Below, in pieces: positions 1 through 6,654 of a stretch of DNA of 13,084 nucleotides (the first letter of the stretch is position 1; each line of letters begins with the position of its first letter). Position numbers and translations under genes: made by a program. The DNA is from Paraglomus occultum (taxonomy: Eukaryota; Glomeromycota; Glomeromycetes; Paraglomerales; Paraglomeraceae): NCBI GenBank assembly GCA_910592205.1, contig CAJVPJ010001030.1, positions 1 to 13,084 of the forward strand, written 5' to 3'. The notes below the pieces were generated by a model, which was given only the letters and a program-made list of their open reading frames with translations, had not been told where the DNA came from and searched no databases.

Positions 1-604
1 AAATTTGATGTTACTGGTTTAATCTAATACGATGGGGATGGAATAATTTTGCTAATTAAAGATCCGCCTAAAAAAAGATATGGACGCCAAGTCGGATTAT
101 TATTACGCAATACATAAGATACGCATACATACATACACTTTTATTTATAATCTCATTATGTCAATTACTTTTTACAGATGGGTTTTACATTTTCTCGGCT
201 TTATATAATTGGTGTAACTTAAACTATAGGGTTTGCATATTTTGTGATCCCATATATGATACGACGATAAGCCGACACAACATCGGTGGTTCTTCCTGCG
301 TTTAGTTGCTACAACTCCACAGTTGTCTATACATCGAATTCTTCTCTTTAGTATCTTGTATTATCGCTTTCTTACTAGAGTCTAACTGTTAAATGCTTTA
401 AAAAAAACTGCTGACTATGGTCTCTATCAAACGTTGAACAACAGCCGTATAATTATAATATATACTAAATCAATTTCTAACTTCTTCAATAAGATATAGC
501 AATTTCACTTTGTTTGATGCACAGTAATGACCGGTGTTTACTTCTGATCTGAATTGAGACTCACCGTAACACAAGTAAAATTGTGTCAATTTGTCAACCC
601 AAAA
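1..604. other. AT-rich flank, no gene seen
   Basis: No reading frame with a convincing start, length or composition is visible on either strand, and no RNA gene is recognised. A short CATA-type microsatellite lies near 121-137. The last few tens of bases, from about 600, begin to resemble the sequence beyond the 3' end of the second small gene (around 5660). The left boundary of the duplicated unit is therefore placed near here. Confidence 0.5.
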
Positions 605-1240
605 TTTACTTAATCTCAGAACAAATCCAATATATAATAAAATAAGAAGACTATATACATGTATATTCCTTCTCTTCTTTCACATCATTGAATAATGGAC
701 AATAATTTTTCCAGGTTGATATCTGCTTTTATAATAATTATTGTGCACCCATGACTCGTAGCGTTCGTCATTACTCCAGCATTGTTGAAAAGAGTAGGAG
801 CAGGTGGCGTTTGAACGAACGTTTGAGGAGGTAAACCGTAAATAGAATTTGGCTTGTAATCACTCGAATTGTAATTCATTGTCGAATAGTTGGCTCCATT
901 TTCACCGTTTCCGACGCGCCCGTAATTTTCGGTATTCAAAGATTCATTCATACCCATGTAAATGCTGTCATAGTTTAAAAAGCCCATGTCAAACGGTTGA
1001 GGAGGCATTTGACTGTGATGGTAAGAATAAACGCCATTAGAGTTTATAGTAATTGGTTGTTCCATGTTTGTGTAGTCAAAGTCCGTAGGAATTGTCTGAT
1101 TTAATGGACGATCGTTTGTATAGCTAGATTCCATCATATGCACCTGATTGGACGGAATATTGTATGTATAGCATTCAGGATCCGTTTGGTTATTAAAATC
1201 GGCCATGTTGATATAGCGTAAGGACAAGAGATAAGCAAGT
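605..1240 (-). repeat. Duplicated gene unit, copy 1
   Basis: This segment matches 5660-6328 in the same orientation. The match runs from beyond the 3' UTR (shared AATATATAATAAAATAAGAAG just after the gene), through the coding region, to a partly conserved leader (plus-strand GCGTAAG..AGAGATAA..GCA at 1217-1238 versus 6303-6327). Identity is very high from about 685 to 1105, low over the first ~35 codons, and moderate in both UTRs. Copy 2 carries a roughly 10-base insertion in the 3' UTR. The edges are estimates made by eye. Confidence 0.8.
685..1206 (-). CDS. Small Asn/Tyr/Pro-rich protein, paralogue 1
   Basis: This is a 173-residue protein that I do not recognise. The ATG at 1206 is chosen because it aligns with the ATG of the second copy (both begin MAD), has A at -3 and G at +4, and because the longer open frame to 1227 starts with TTG. 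Residues 1-33 are variable. Residues 34-150 are low-complexity, rich in Asn, Tyr, Ser, Pro and Gln, with a YSYHHSQMPPQP stretch at about 60-71 and a Pro-rich LPPQTFVQTPPAP stretch at about 125-137. The last ~20 residues are hydrophobic/amphipathic (CTIIIIKADINLEKLL). There is no signal peptide, no clear transmembrane segment and no HMG box. The composition resembles a disordered or activation-type region, which is inference only. A TATA-like element lies about 75 bp upstream. The near-identical paralogue with an intact frame argues that it is a real gene. The stop is TGA here and TAA in the other copy. Confidence 0.65.
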   Translation of the reverse strand: MADFNNQTDPECYTYNIPSNQVHMMESSYTNDRPLNQTIPTDFDYTNMEQPITINSNGVYSYHHSQMPPQPFDMGFLNYDSIYMGMNESLNTENYGRVGNGENGANYSTMNYNSSDYKPNSIYGLPPQTFVQTPPAPTLFNNAGVMTNATSHGCTIIIIKADINLEKLLSIIQ

Positions 1241-1278
1241 TTTGTGTTTGAAGTTCGATGGAATGGAGATATGTGTCT

Positions 1279-1286
1279 TTTTTATA
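1279..1286 (-). promoter_or_regulatory. TATA box of small gene 1
   Basis: The minus strand reads TATAAAAA within AGATATAAAAAAGACAC, 73-80 bases upstream of the ATG at 1206. This spacing is close to that seen at the HMG gene (TATA 73-80 bases before its ATG). The surrounding sequence does not match the promoter of the second copy, so only part of the leader is shared. Confidence 0.5.
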
Positions 1287-1289
1287 TCT

Positions 1290-3883
1290 AATACTCCGCT
1301 TCTAAATTTAGCCTAATAATAAAAAACAGTGTTTTATATGCTTATAATGTTTTGGTTGGGGTCCACCGACAACTGTTGCAGCAGTTTCGTTTTGATGCAT
1401 CAGGAGTTTCGTCCCTAAATTTTTGGGGACATCAGCGGTCACGTTGTTGCCAATGTCCAGGAATTTATCCGAGCTATTAATAGTAATCAAAAACTCCAAA
1501 TTTTATTTCCTAGCTTCAGACTTTGTCGTTTTTTAAATAAACTAAACACTTTTATCCGAAGTTCACATAAATATTCTGATAACATCATTAAAAAAGCTTG
1601 CAAAAAGGTATAAATAACTCTTGTATATTTAGCTTCTCAAAAATAATTCTGGCGTTTATCTTTGTCTTGCCCCATAATTAATAATCGATCGTTGTATGTC
1701 ATTAATGCGTGCTGTTTTCGTAGATGTATGCAAGTCAAAAGATTTATGACTATTGGATAAATTCGTTAATAAATATTTATTGGCAAGACAAAATATCAAA
1801 TTGAATAGATTGAAATATAAACATGCCGAATGTTTTGATCTGAAAATAAAACTTCGAATAAAGTGTTTATGTCTAGCGCTTAGAAGAGTTTTTGTATCAA
1901 TATCAAATCACTCGTGATTACTATTAATAACTTATATCACTTCGGGTAATTTCTTGGTAGTGGCAAAATTGAACTTTGTCAAAGCGAACCAAAATTTGGG
2001 GTGCCGACAAGACAAAACTCCTAGCGTATCAAACTTTTGCATAATTACAAACATAGGTTGCATGCTGTTGGGTCATCGAACTTTATGCAAAAAATATAAT
2101 TTATGATCAAAGGTAATGAGTATCAGAACAGTGGGACAAGTTGCCTGTGACTCTGAACTGTTGTGGCAATTAAAAACTTGACCGGTGTAAAAAAACCATG
2201 GGAAGATATTCTTTGTTTTATTGTATGCATGTTGCATCATATGTTAATAGTATTAGTATGAACATTGACGTTGCTAATAGGTCACCGGATTATACAAATA
2301 TACTAATATGGATGCGAATGGCTGACATATGAACAGTAGCATGTGATATGCCACTGGTTAAATTCCTATTGGTGGACAAGGTGCAAGAGAGTTACCGTAC
2401 GCACGCCCGAGTATATGTTTACTGCGCTGCAAACAAAAAAGCTTTTTTATCAAAAATATTACAGTAAATTGCATATTACGCAATAGTGCAGATGAGATAA
2501 ATTTTACATATTTGGAAGCTAAAAACAAATTAGTGTGGAATACGTTTATTGTTATTTTCCATAACAAGCTCGGTTCGAGTTGAAAAATTTTATTATGCTT
2601 TACTCGTATTTTACAAGTTCTACATACAGTTATTCGCTACGCAGTCGACGACGCTCACCACATCAATCACAATTCAACATACGATTTCGCTCATTTCATT
2701 AACGCAAGGAAATATAAAACCAGTTAATGGATAAAAGATGTATAGACATGTTGTCACAAACTAATAAGCTCCTTGGCAATAGAATAACAACTTTCTTGTT
2801 CAAATTGGTATGCCTATAATAAAGTTATTTATACAGTAAATTTGAGTACAAGCGTTGTATATAAGCTATCGTTTCTTATAATGACGGTAAACGTAAAGGA
2901 CAAAAACACAATTAGAAATAACCACATTATTGCTATATCTCCGATGCTTCGGTTACGATGTAATTTAACTCAGAACTCTTACTGTTGAAGTTGTACTTAA
3001 CGTACATTTGGTCATTTTTTCTGTCTATACTTGTGACGTTATTAAACATCTAACCAATAAACTAAAAAAAAAAAAAAAATTGATTTTCCGAAAATAAATT
3101 TGTTTTGTGCTGTAAAGTTTTTAAAATACAACCCGTCTCCTATAAACTCTTTTGTACAGACTCGACTGTTCCGCATTTATTTTATTTTATTATTTTATTG
3201 TATTTTATTTATTTTCTTTGACATAGCACAGCACAAAAAGGAGAACACTATAAAAAATTATCTATGTACGGCGCCGTTATCTTTAATTGTTTTAGTACTG
3301 CCAACTACTTAAGAACCTTATAGAATTTAAACCCTAATACAAAAATTTCTTAGTTTTACAATGTGATACGAAATTACATTATATGTTTGTCCCTTAACTA
3401 TGATATGTTGCTAAAACGTGAAACCAGTCATTATTTCAGATAACAGAATGTATCGATGTAATGTACATTTAATCATGTATTAATCAAAGCTATTCACATG
3501 TTACGTAAAATTTATGAGCAACGTCCCTGACCTATATAATTTCAGAGTGGGGATGATTCTAACAAATACCCGAATAGTTCAATTTGGAATGTCTAACGTT
3601 TTAAATAACACTTTAGTAATTTTCGTTTCCCGAAAGACAATCGTTAAAATTGTTTAAGTACCAATATTTGTTCGTCAATATTTTTTTTGCTTCACTGCAA
3701 TGAGATAATTTATTGGACTGGTTCTCCCAGAATAAAGTCTTAGTAAACTATTGCAAAACGCAAACTGATTTGTATAAATAAGACGGTTGTTAGTTTAATT
3801 AATTCGTGCCAGTCGAGGCTCTAATCTCATTCCCATGTGATTACCGTGCTTTAATTAAAAAATTGGCGTCTCGTTATTATGTA
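1290..3883. other. Intergenic region without supported gene
   Basis: No gene is supported in these ~2.6 kb. A minus-strand open segment at 1308-1499 (63 codons) has a fairly balanced composition, but it starts at TTG, lacks an early ATG and has no recognisable domain. A hydrophobic plus-strand frame at 3100-3312 also starts at TTG and runs through a TTTTA-rich low-complexity tract (about 3176-3217). A run of 16 A residues lies at 3064-3079. No tRNA or other RNA gene was recognised. Confidence 0.5.
3064..3079. repeat. A16 homopolymer
   Basis: An uninterrupted run of 16 A residues. No flanking target duplication or upstream coding sequence was noticed that would mark it as the tail of a retroposed copy, so it is recorded as a simple repeat. 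Confidence 0.9.
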
Positions 3884-3908
3884 CAGTAAACTCTCCATAA
3901 ATGCACGC
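3884..3908 (+). repeat. Left terminal inverted repeat
   Basis: The sequence runs CAGTAAACTCTCC then ATAAATGCACGC. It matches the reverse complement of 4692-4716 at 23 of 25 positions, with differences at the fifth and ninth bases. The preceding TA (3882-3883) is the target-site duplication. Confidence 0.9.
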
Positions 3909-3942
3909 CCTCGGGAATGGAGGAAAGCGTGCATTTATGGAG
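3893..3942. repeat. Subterminal palindrome of the transposon
   Basis: A perfect 16-bp inverted repeat: CTCCATAAATGCACGC at 3893-3908 and its complement at 3927-3942, with an 18-base loop. The left TIR is thus followed at once by an inverted second copy of its inner part, giving a hairpin-capable end. The CTCGGGAATG motif in the loop recurs beside the right TIR (about 4676-4685). Confidence 0.88.
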
Positions 3943-3961
3943 GGTGTGCATTTATGGAGGG
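3929..3961 (+). repeat. Tandem copies of the TIR core
   Basis: GTGCATTTATGGAGGG occurs at 3929-3944 and again at 3946-3961 (17-bp period). Related copies lie at the right TIR (4694-4709) and, degenerate, at about 4341-4360. Repeated subterminal motifs in this superfamily are commonly binding sites for the transposase DNA-binding domain; that role is inferred here. Confidence 0.85.
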
Positions 3962-4013
3962 TAAGAATTTGATTGGATGCACGTGAAATTAGGAAATAAT
4001 AAAATATTATTGG

Positions 4014-4154
4014 TTATTTATTATTAAAAAATTGTTTCATCGTTGTCTGTTTCATTGCGGTCATCTTTTTTACCTTACTGTATTTGTCAAGAGCTTTGAC
4101 GTGTTTGAACGATTCCTCAGCATTATCCTGTTGTAGAAGACTCGTTAATACTGA
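4014..4154 (-). pseudogene. Pogo-type transposase, C-terminal remnant
   Basis: A minus-strand open segment of 46 codons ends in TAA at 4014-4016. It lies directly inside the left end of a TA-flanked element. The translation is Glu/Lys-rich (LLQQDNAEESFKHVKALDKY...) and finishes with KQTTMKQFFNNK and stop. This fits the extreme C-terminus of pogo/Tigger/CENP-B-like transposases, which often end in a KQ(S/T)T-x-x-x-FF motif. QTTMKQFF matches the PCNA-interacting (PIP) consensus QxxhxxFF, and the Drosophila pogo transposase is known to bind PCNA. The frame is closed by a stop at 4155-4157. The CENP-B-type DNA-binding and DDE catalytic regions are absent, so this is a relic and not a functional gene. 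Confidence 0.72.
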
Positions 4155-4160
4155 TTAATT

Positions 4161-4282
4161 TATAATCGTGCGCACAGAAATTTCTTTATTTGGTCTTCGC
4201 GTACAGAAATTTCTTTATTCGGTCTTTGTCTATAATCGTGCGCACAGAAATTTCTTTATATGGTCTTCGTCTATAATCGTGG
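4161..4282 (+). repeat. Tandem repeats inside the transposon
   Basis: The motif TATAATCGTGCGCACAGAAA followed by TTTCTTTATTTGGTCTTCG occurs at 4161-4199 and 4231-4269. A shorter copy lacking the first part lies between (about 4202-4229), and a partial copy of the start follows at 4272-4282. The two full copies are exactly 70 bp apart. The array directly abuts the closed transposase remnant, so it may mark where the internal deletion happened. Confidence 0.82.
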
Positions 4283-4367
4283 GTACAAATTTTGTGTAAT
4301 TTCTTCGCGTAACACTACTTATATCACATGAAAGTCACGGGCGTGCATTTAGAGAGGGAGGTTTACC

Positions 4368-4649
4368 TATGGTGGGGATTCGAAAAAACCGGTGTCAACA
4401 ATATTAAGCTACAGACGGTTTAATTCACTTTATTACACAATATTGTTTCCCCCAACACAACTCCAAATCTACACATCTCTCTAACCTAAACTTCGGGTTG
4501 TAGCCCGATCCTGTACACACGCAAATCATGACAGGTACCTTATTTCCGATTTGTAATCCAATATGCACAAGCTAACAACCACGCTGATGAACCGACACAC
4601 AGCATAATAATAACACAAATAGCAAATATGCAGTGCAGAATATGGTGGG
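4368..4649. mobile_element. Possible nested insertion in the transposon
   Basis: A 264-bp segment (4377-4640) is flanked by the 9-base direct repeat TATGGTGGG (4368-4376 and 4641-4649). A degenerate right-TIR-like motif lies just to its left (about 4341-4366). The segment has no clear terminal inverted repeats. It contains a 9-bp inverted repeat (4397-4405 with 4439-4447) and, on the minus strand, an AATAAA signal. It could be a decayed solo LTR or a short element with a 9-bp target duplication, or the flanking match could be chance. Confidence 0.3.
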
Positions 4650-4691
4650 TGTGTATTTACGTCTAATTCCCAAGCTCGGGAATGAGAGGTA

Positions 4692-4716
4692 GCGTGCATT
4701 TATGGAGGGTTCACTG
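4692..4716 (-). repeat. Right terminal inverted repeat
   Basis: The reverse complement reads CAGTGAACCCTCC then ATAAATGCACGC. It pairs with 3884-3908 at 23 of 25 positions and is followed by the TA duplication at 4717-4718. Confidence 0.9.
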
Positions 4717-4882
4717 TATATTATGCAATTGCGTTAAAATATAAAGCTTCAATAAGTTACAGATAACATCACAGCTTTTATTAATAATTAATTTTTTATT
4801 GTCATACCTAATTTTAATTCAACAGTACGTAATAGTTTTATATAAACTACCCAGTAGCAGGTCATGTGTCTATTATTGTGAC

Positions 4883-4914
4883 ACAACTCTATTCTGACCA
4901 ACGAAAAACTTTGC
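4883..4914 (+). repeat. Perfect 32-bp inverted repeat, left arm
   Basis: The arm begins ACAACTCTATTCTGACC and ends AAAAACTTTGC. It is the exact reverse complement of 5252-5283. Similarity continues outward for a few bases (TATTGTG before the arm, with a one-base length change) and weakly beyond. The arms are therefore the best-preserved core of a longer, decayed inverted pair. Confidence 0.9.
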
Positions 4915-5010
4915 TCACATACAAATTTTGTAGAGAAATCGTCTTTGCTATCAATGTTAATGCAGTAATCAAATCTTCTTGCCATTGATACGACAAATTT
5001 TTTGTGATTA

Positions 5011-5033
5011 TTCCAATTATGCTATAATTGGAA
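5011..5033. repeat. 10-bp palindrome, 3-base loop
   Basis: TTCCAATTAT-GCT-ATAATTGGAA is a perfect hairpin-capable palindrome lying between the two arms of the larger inverted repeat. No T-run follows it and no gene abuts it, so it is not called a terminator. Confidence 0.85.
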
Positions 5034-5251
5034 GATTATTTAAAGTCAGTTATACAAGTACAATTCCGAATTTTTGATAATATTGAGTTATTTATATTAT
5101 ATAGGTCATACTAATATAGCATAACGTTTAAGGTCTTAGTATTAGTATATCTGCTGTATTACTGTATCCCTCCTCTATTTTCAAATTTGGACAATTAAGA
5201 AGTTGTGTTTGTAAATTTCGTCCATATTAAAATGCAAAATACACAAATATT

Positions 5252-5283
5252 GCAAAGTTTTTCGTTGGTCAGAATAGAGTTGT
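5252..5283 (-). repeat. Perfect 32-bp inverted repeat, right arm
   Basis: Exact reverse complement of 4883-4914, with 337 bases between the arms. No target-site duplication was noticed at the outer edges. Confidence 0.9.
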
Positions 5284-5659
5284 ACACAATACAGATTTCT
5301 ACTTTTAATGGCATGTATCTACCCGTGGTTATTCTACGGTTAGTAAGGTTACCCAACAAGCCCTTCGTCCCTTCGAACCATTTTGCATTATCTTCCAATA
5401 GCGACAATTTAATTGTTTCAAAAGTGTATAATGACTGCTTTATTGTATTTATAGAATTTTTGAGACTCATTCGTATCACAGGTATCTGATCAACATTGTT
5501 TATATTTATAACTGACTTCAGAACAAGTCTCCTGTTTAATCCTATCGTCTTACAAAACTATCAGAGGATTATGAGTATAACCGCTATCCCTACATTCAAG
5601 TAAACCAGAAGCAAACAATAAGGTATCTTATCTGATAAAAAAAAAGAAGGAAAAAGTTT

Positions 5660-6328
5660 TAAAACTTACTAATACAGAATCAATATATAATAAAATAAGA
5701 AGACTATATATAAATATTACATGTATATTACTTCTCTTCTTTCACATTATTGAATGATGGACAACAATTTTTCCAGGTTGATATCTGCTTTTATAATAAT
5801 TACTGTGCACCCATGACTCGTAGCGTTTGTCATTACTCCAGCATTGTTGGAAAGAGTAAACGCAGGTGGCGTTTGAACGAACGTTTGAGGAGGTAAACAA
5901 TAAATAGAATGTGGGTTGTAATTACTCGAATTGTAATTCATCGTCGAATAGTTGGCTCCATTTTCACCGTTTCCGACGCACCCGTAATTTTCGGTATTCA
6001 AAGATTCATTCATACCCATGTAAATGCTGTCATGGCTTAAGAAGCCCATGTCAGACGGTTGAGGAGGCATTTGACTGTGATGGTAAGAATAAACGCCATT
6101 AGAGTTTATAGTAATTGGTTGTTCCATGTTTGTGTAGTCAAAGTCCGTAGGAATTGTCTGATTTAATGGACAACCGTTTGTATGGTGATCGTCGCTAGAG
6201 TTAATACTATTCAGTTGATCGGATTGAATATTGTCTGTATAGTTTCCGTGATTCGATTGGATATTTAAATCGGCCATGGTGAGGTGGGGAGGGGTGAGTA
6301 TAAGCGTAAAAGTAAGAGATAAAGCAGT
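5660..6328 (-). repeat. Duplicated gene unit, copy 2
   Basis: Same-orientation counterpart of 605-1240. It covers the 3' UTR, the whole small coding region and part of the leader. Upstream of about 6328 the two copies no longer align, so the core promoters are not shared. The transposon and the inverted-repeat region lie between the two copies. Confidence 0.8.
5747..6277 (-). CDS. Small Asn/Tyr/Pro-rich protein, paralogue 2
   Basis: A 176-residue paralogue of the protein at 685-1206; the function is not recognised. The ATG at 6277 lies in a good eukaryotic context (CACCATGG) after a C-rich leader. Residues 37-176 align without gaps to residues 34-173 of the other copy, with 129 of 140 identical. 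Differences include Arg to Cys, Gly to Cys and Pro to Phe. Residues 4-36 differ strongly and are three residues longer. The layout is the same: a disordered Asn/Tyr/Ser/Pro/Gln-rich body, a PPQTFVQTPP stretch, and a conserved hydrophobic tail (VIIIKADINLEKLLSIIQ). By hand count, the aligned part has about 12 replacement and 7-8 silent base changes. This suggests weak purifying selection and not free decay. TAA stop. Confidence 0.68.
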   Translation of the reverse strand: MADLNIQSNHGNYTDNIQSDQLNSINSSDDHHTNGCPLNQTIPTDFDYTNMEQPITINSNGVYSYHHSQMPPQPSDMGFLSHDSIYMGMNESLNTENYGCVGNGENGANYSTMNYNSSNYNPHSIYCLPPQTFVQTPPAFTLSNNAGVMTNATSHGCTVIIIKADINLEKLLSIIQ

Positions 6329-6404
6329 TTTTAATCAGAGGTTTGATAGATGATACAAAGCACCAAATTAATGTTTCCGAAGTTTATTGAGACCTGACCA
6401 TTAA

Positions 6405-6414
6405 TATTTATATA
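6405..6414 (-). promoter_or_regulatory. TATA box of small gene 2
   Basis: The minus strand reads TATATAAATA about 130 bases upstream of the ATG at 6277. This is farther than at gene 1 and lies outside the aligned duplicate, so the two copies probably use different core promoters. Confidence 0.45.
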
Positions 6415-6602
6415 GGAATTAGGTCGCACAATGATAGCCTTTTTGAGCGATTATGTGAAACGGATTTAATGTATGTATTACCCATCCTCCGTCTCGTATA
6501 ACTACACCGTCGGGAACAATGCAACTTTTGTTAAAAATGTGCTTATAAAGTTGTATAGGGGTTTTTTTCTATACGTTCCACAGTAATTAGTTCCCTCAAA
6601 TG

Positions 6603-6641
6603 GTGTTGCTAATGGGTGTTGCTAATGGGTGTTGCTAATGG
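6603..6641 (+). repeat. 13-bp tandem repeat, 3 copies
   Basis: GTGTTGCTAATGG is repeated three times without a mismatch (6603-6615, 6616-6628, 6629-6641). It lies in non-coding sequence about 330 bases upstream of small gene 2. Confidence 0.93.
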
Positions 6642-6654
6642 GCTTATAAAGGGG

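Larger units (their letters stand above)
3884..4716. mobile_element. Pogo/Tigger-type non-autonomous DNA transposon
   Basis: An 833-bp element bounded by CAGTAAAC... on the left and ...GTTCACTG on the right, with TA immediately outside each end (3882-3883 and 4717-4718). The TA target duplication and CAGT-type ends are the signature of the pogo/Tigger/Fot branch of the Tc1/mariner superfamily. The 25-bp terminal inverted repeats match at 23 of 25 positions. The interior holds extra copies of the terminal motif, a transposase C-terminal remnant on the minus strand, local tandem repeats and a possible nested insertion. It lacks a full transposase gene, so it is a deletion derivative that would depend on an enzyme made elsewhere. 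It sits between the two copies of the small gene, outside the duplicated units. Confidence 0.88.
4719..5659. other. Intergenic region with inverted repeats
   Basis: No gene is supported. The region is AT-rich and is marked by a widely spaced inverted repeat (4883-4914 with 5252-5283) and a palindrome (5011-5033). Open frames of 65-95 codons on both strands overlap one another across these repeats (4788-4985 minus; 5195-5489 both strands) and look like chance readings or decayed repeat sequence. The right edge precedes the second duplicated unit. Confidence 0.45.

Noticed and set aside
849-1040. Plus-strand 63-codon frame, repeated at 5911-6102
   Set aside because: It is the antisense shadow of the duplicated small gene. 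Its conservation follows from the near-identity of the sense strand.
1308-1499. Minus-strand open segment of 63 codons upstream of small gene 1
   Set aside because: It starts at TTG with no early ATG, has no recognised domain, and its stop is only ~20 bases from the TATA box of small gene 1. Kept only as a note.
3064-3079. A16 run as the tail of a processed pseudogene or retroelement
   Set aside because: No upstream coding similarity and no flanking duplication were seen.
3100-3312. Hydrophobic plus-strand frame resembling a small membrane protein
   Set aside because: It starts at TTG and its hydrophobic stretch comes from a TTTTA-type low-complexity tract.
4370-4383. TGGTGGGGATTCGA as an LTR-retrotransposon primer binding site
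   Set aside because: The complement ends in CCA after a T-loop-like TTCGAAT, but only 8 bases separate them where a tRNA 3' end needs 16, so the geometry is wrong.
5195-5489. Two 94-codon frames on opposite strands
   Set aside because: They overlap each other almost entirely and cover an arm of the inverted repeat. No start context, domain or homologue was recognised, and at most one could be real.
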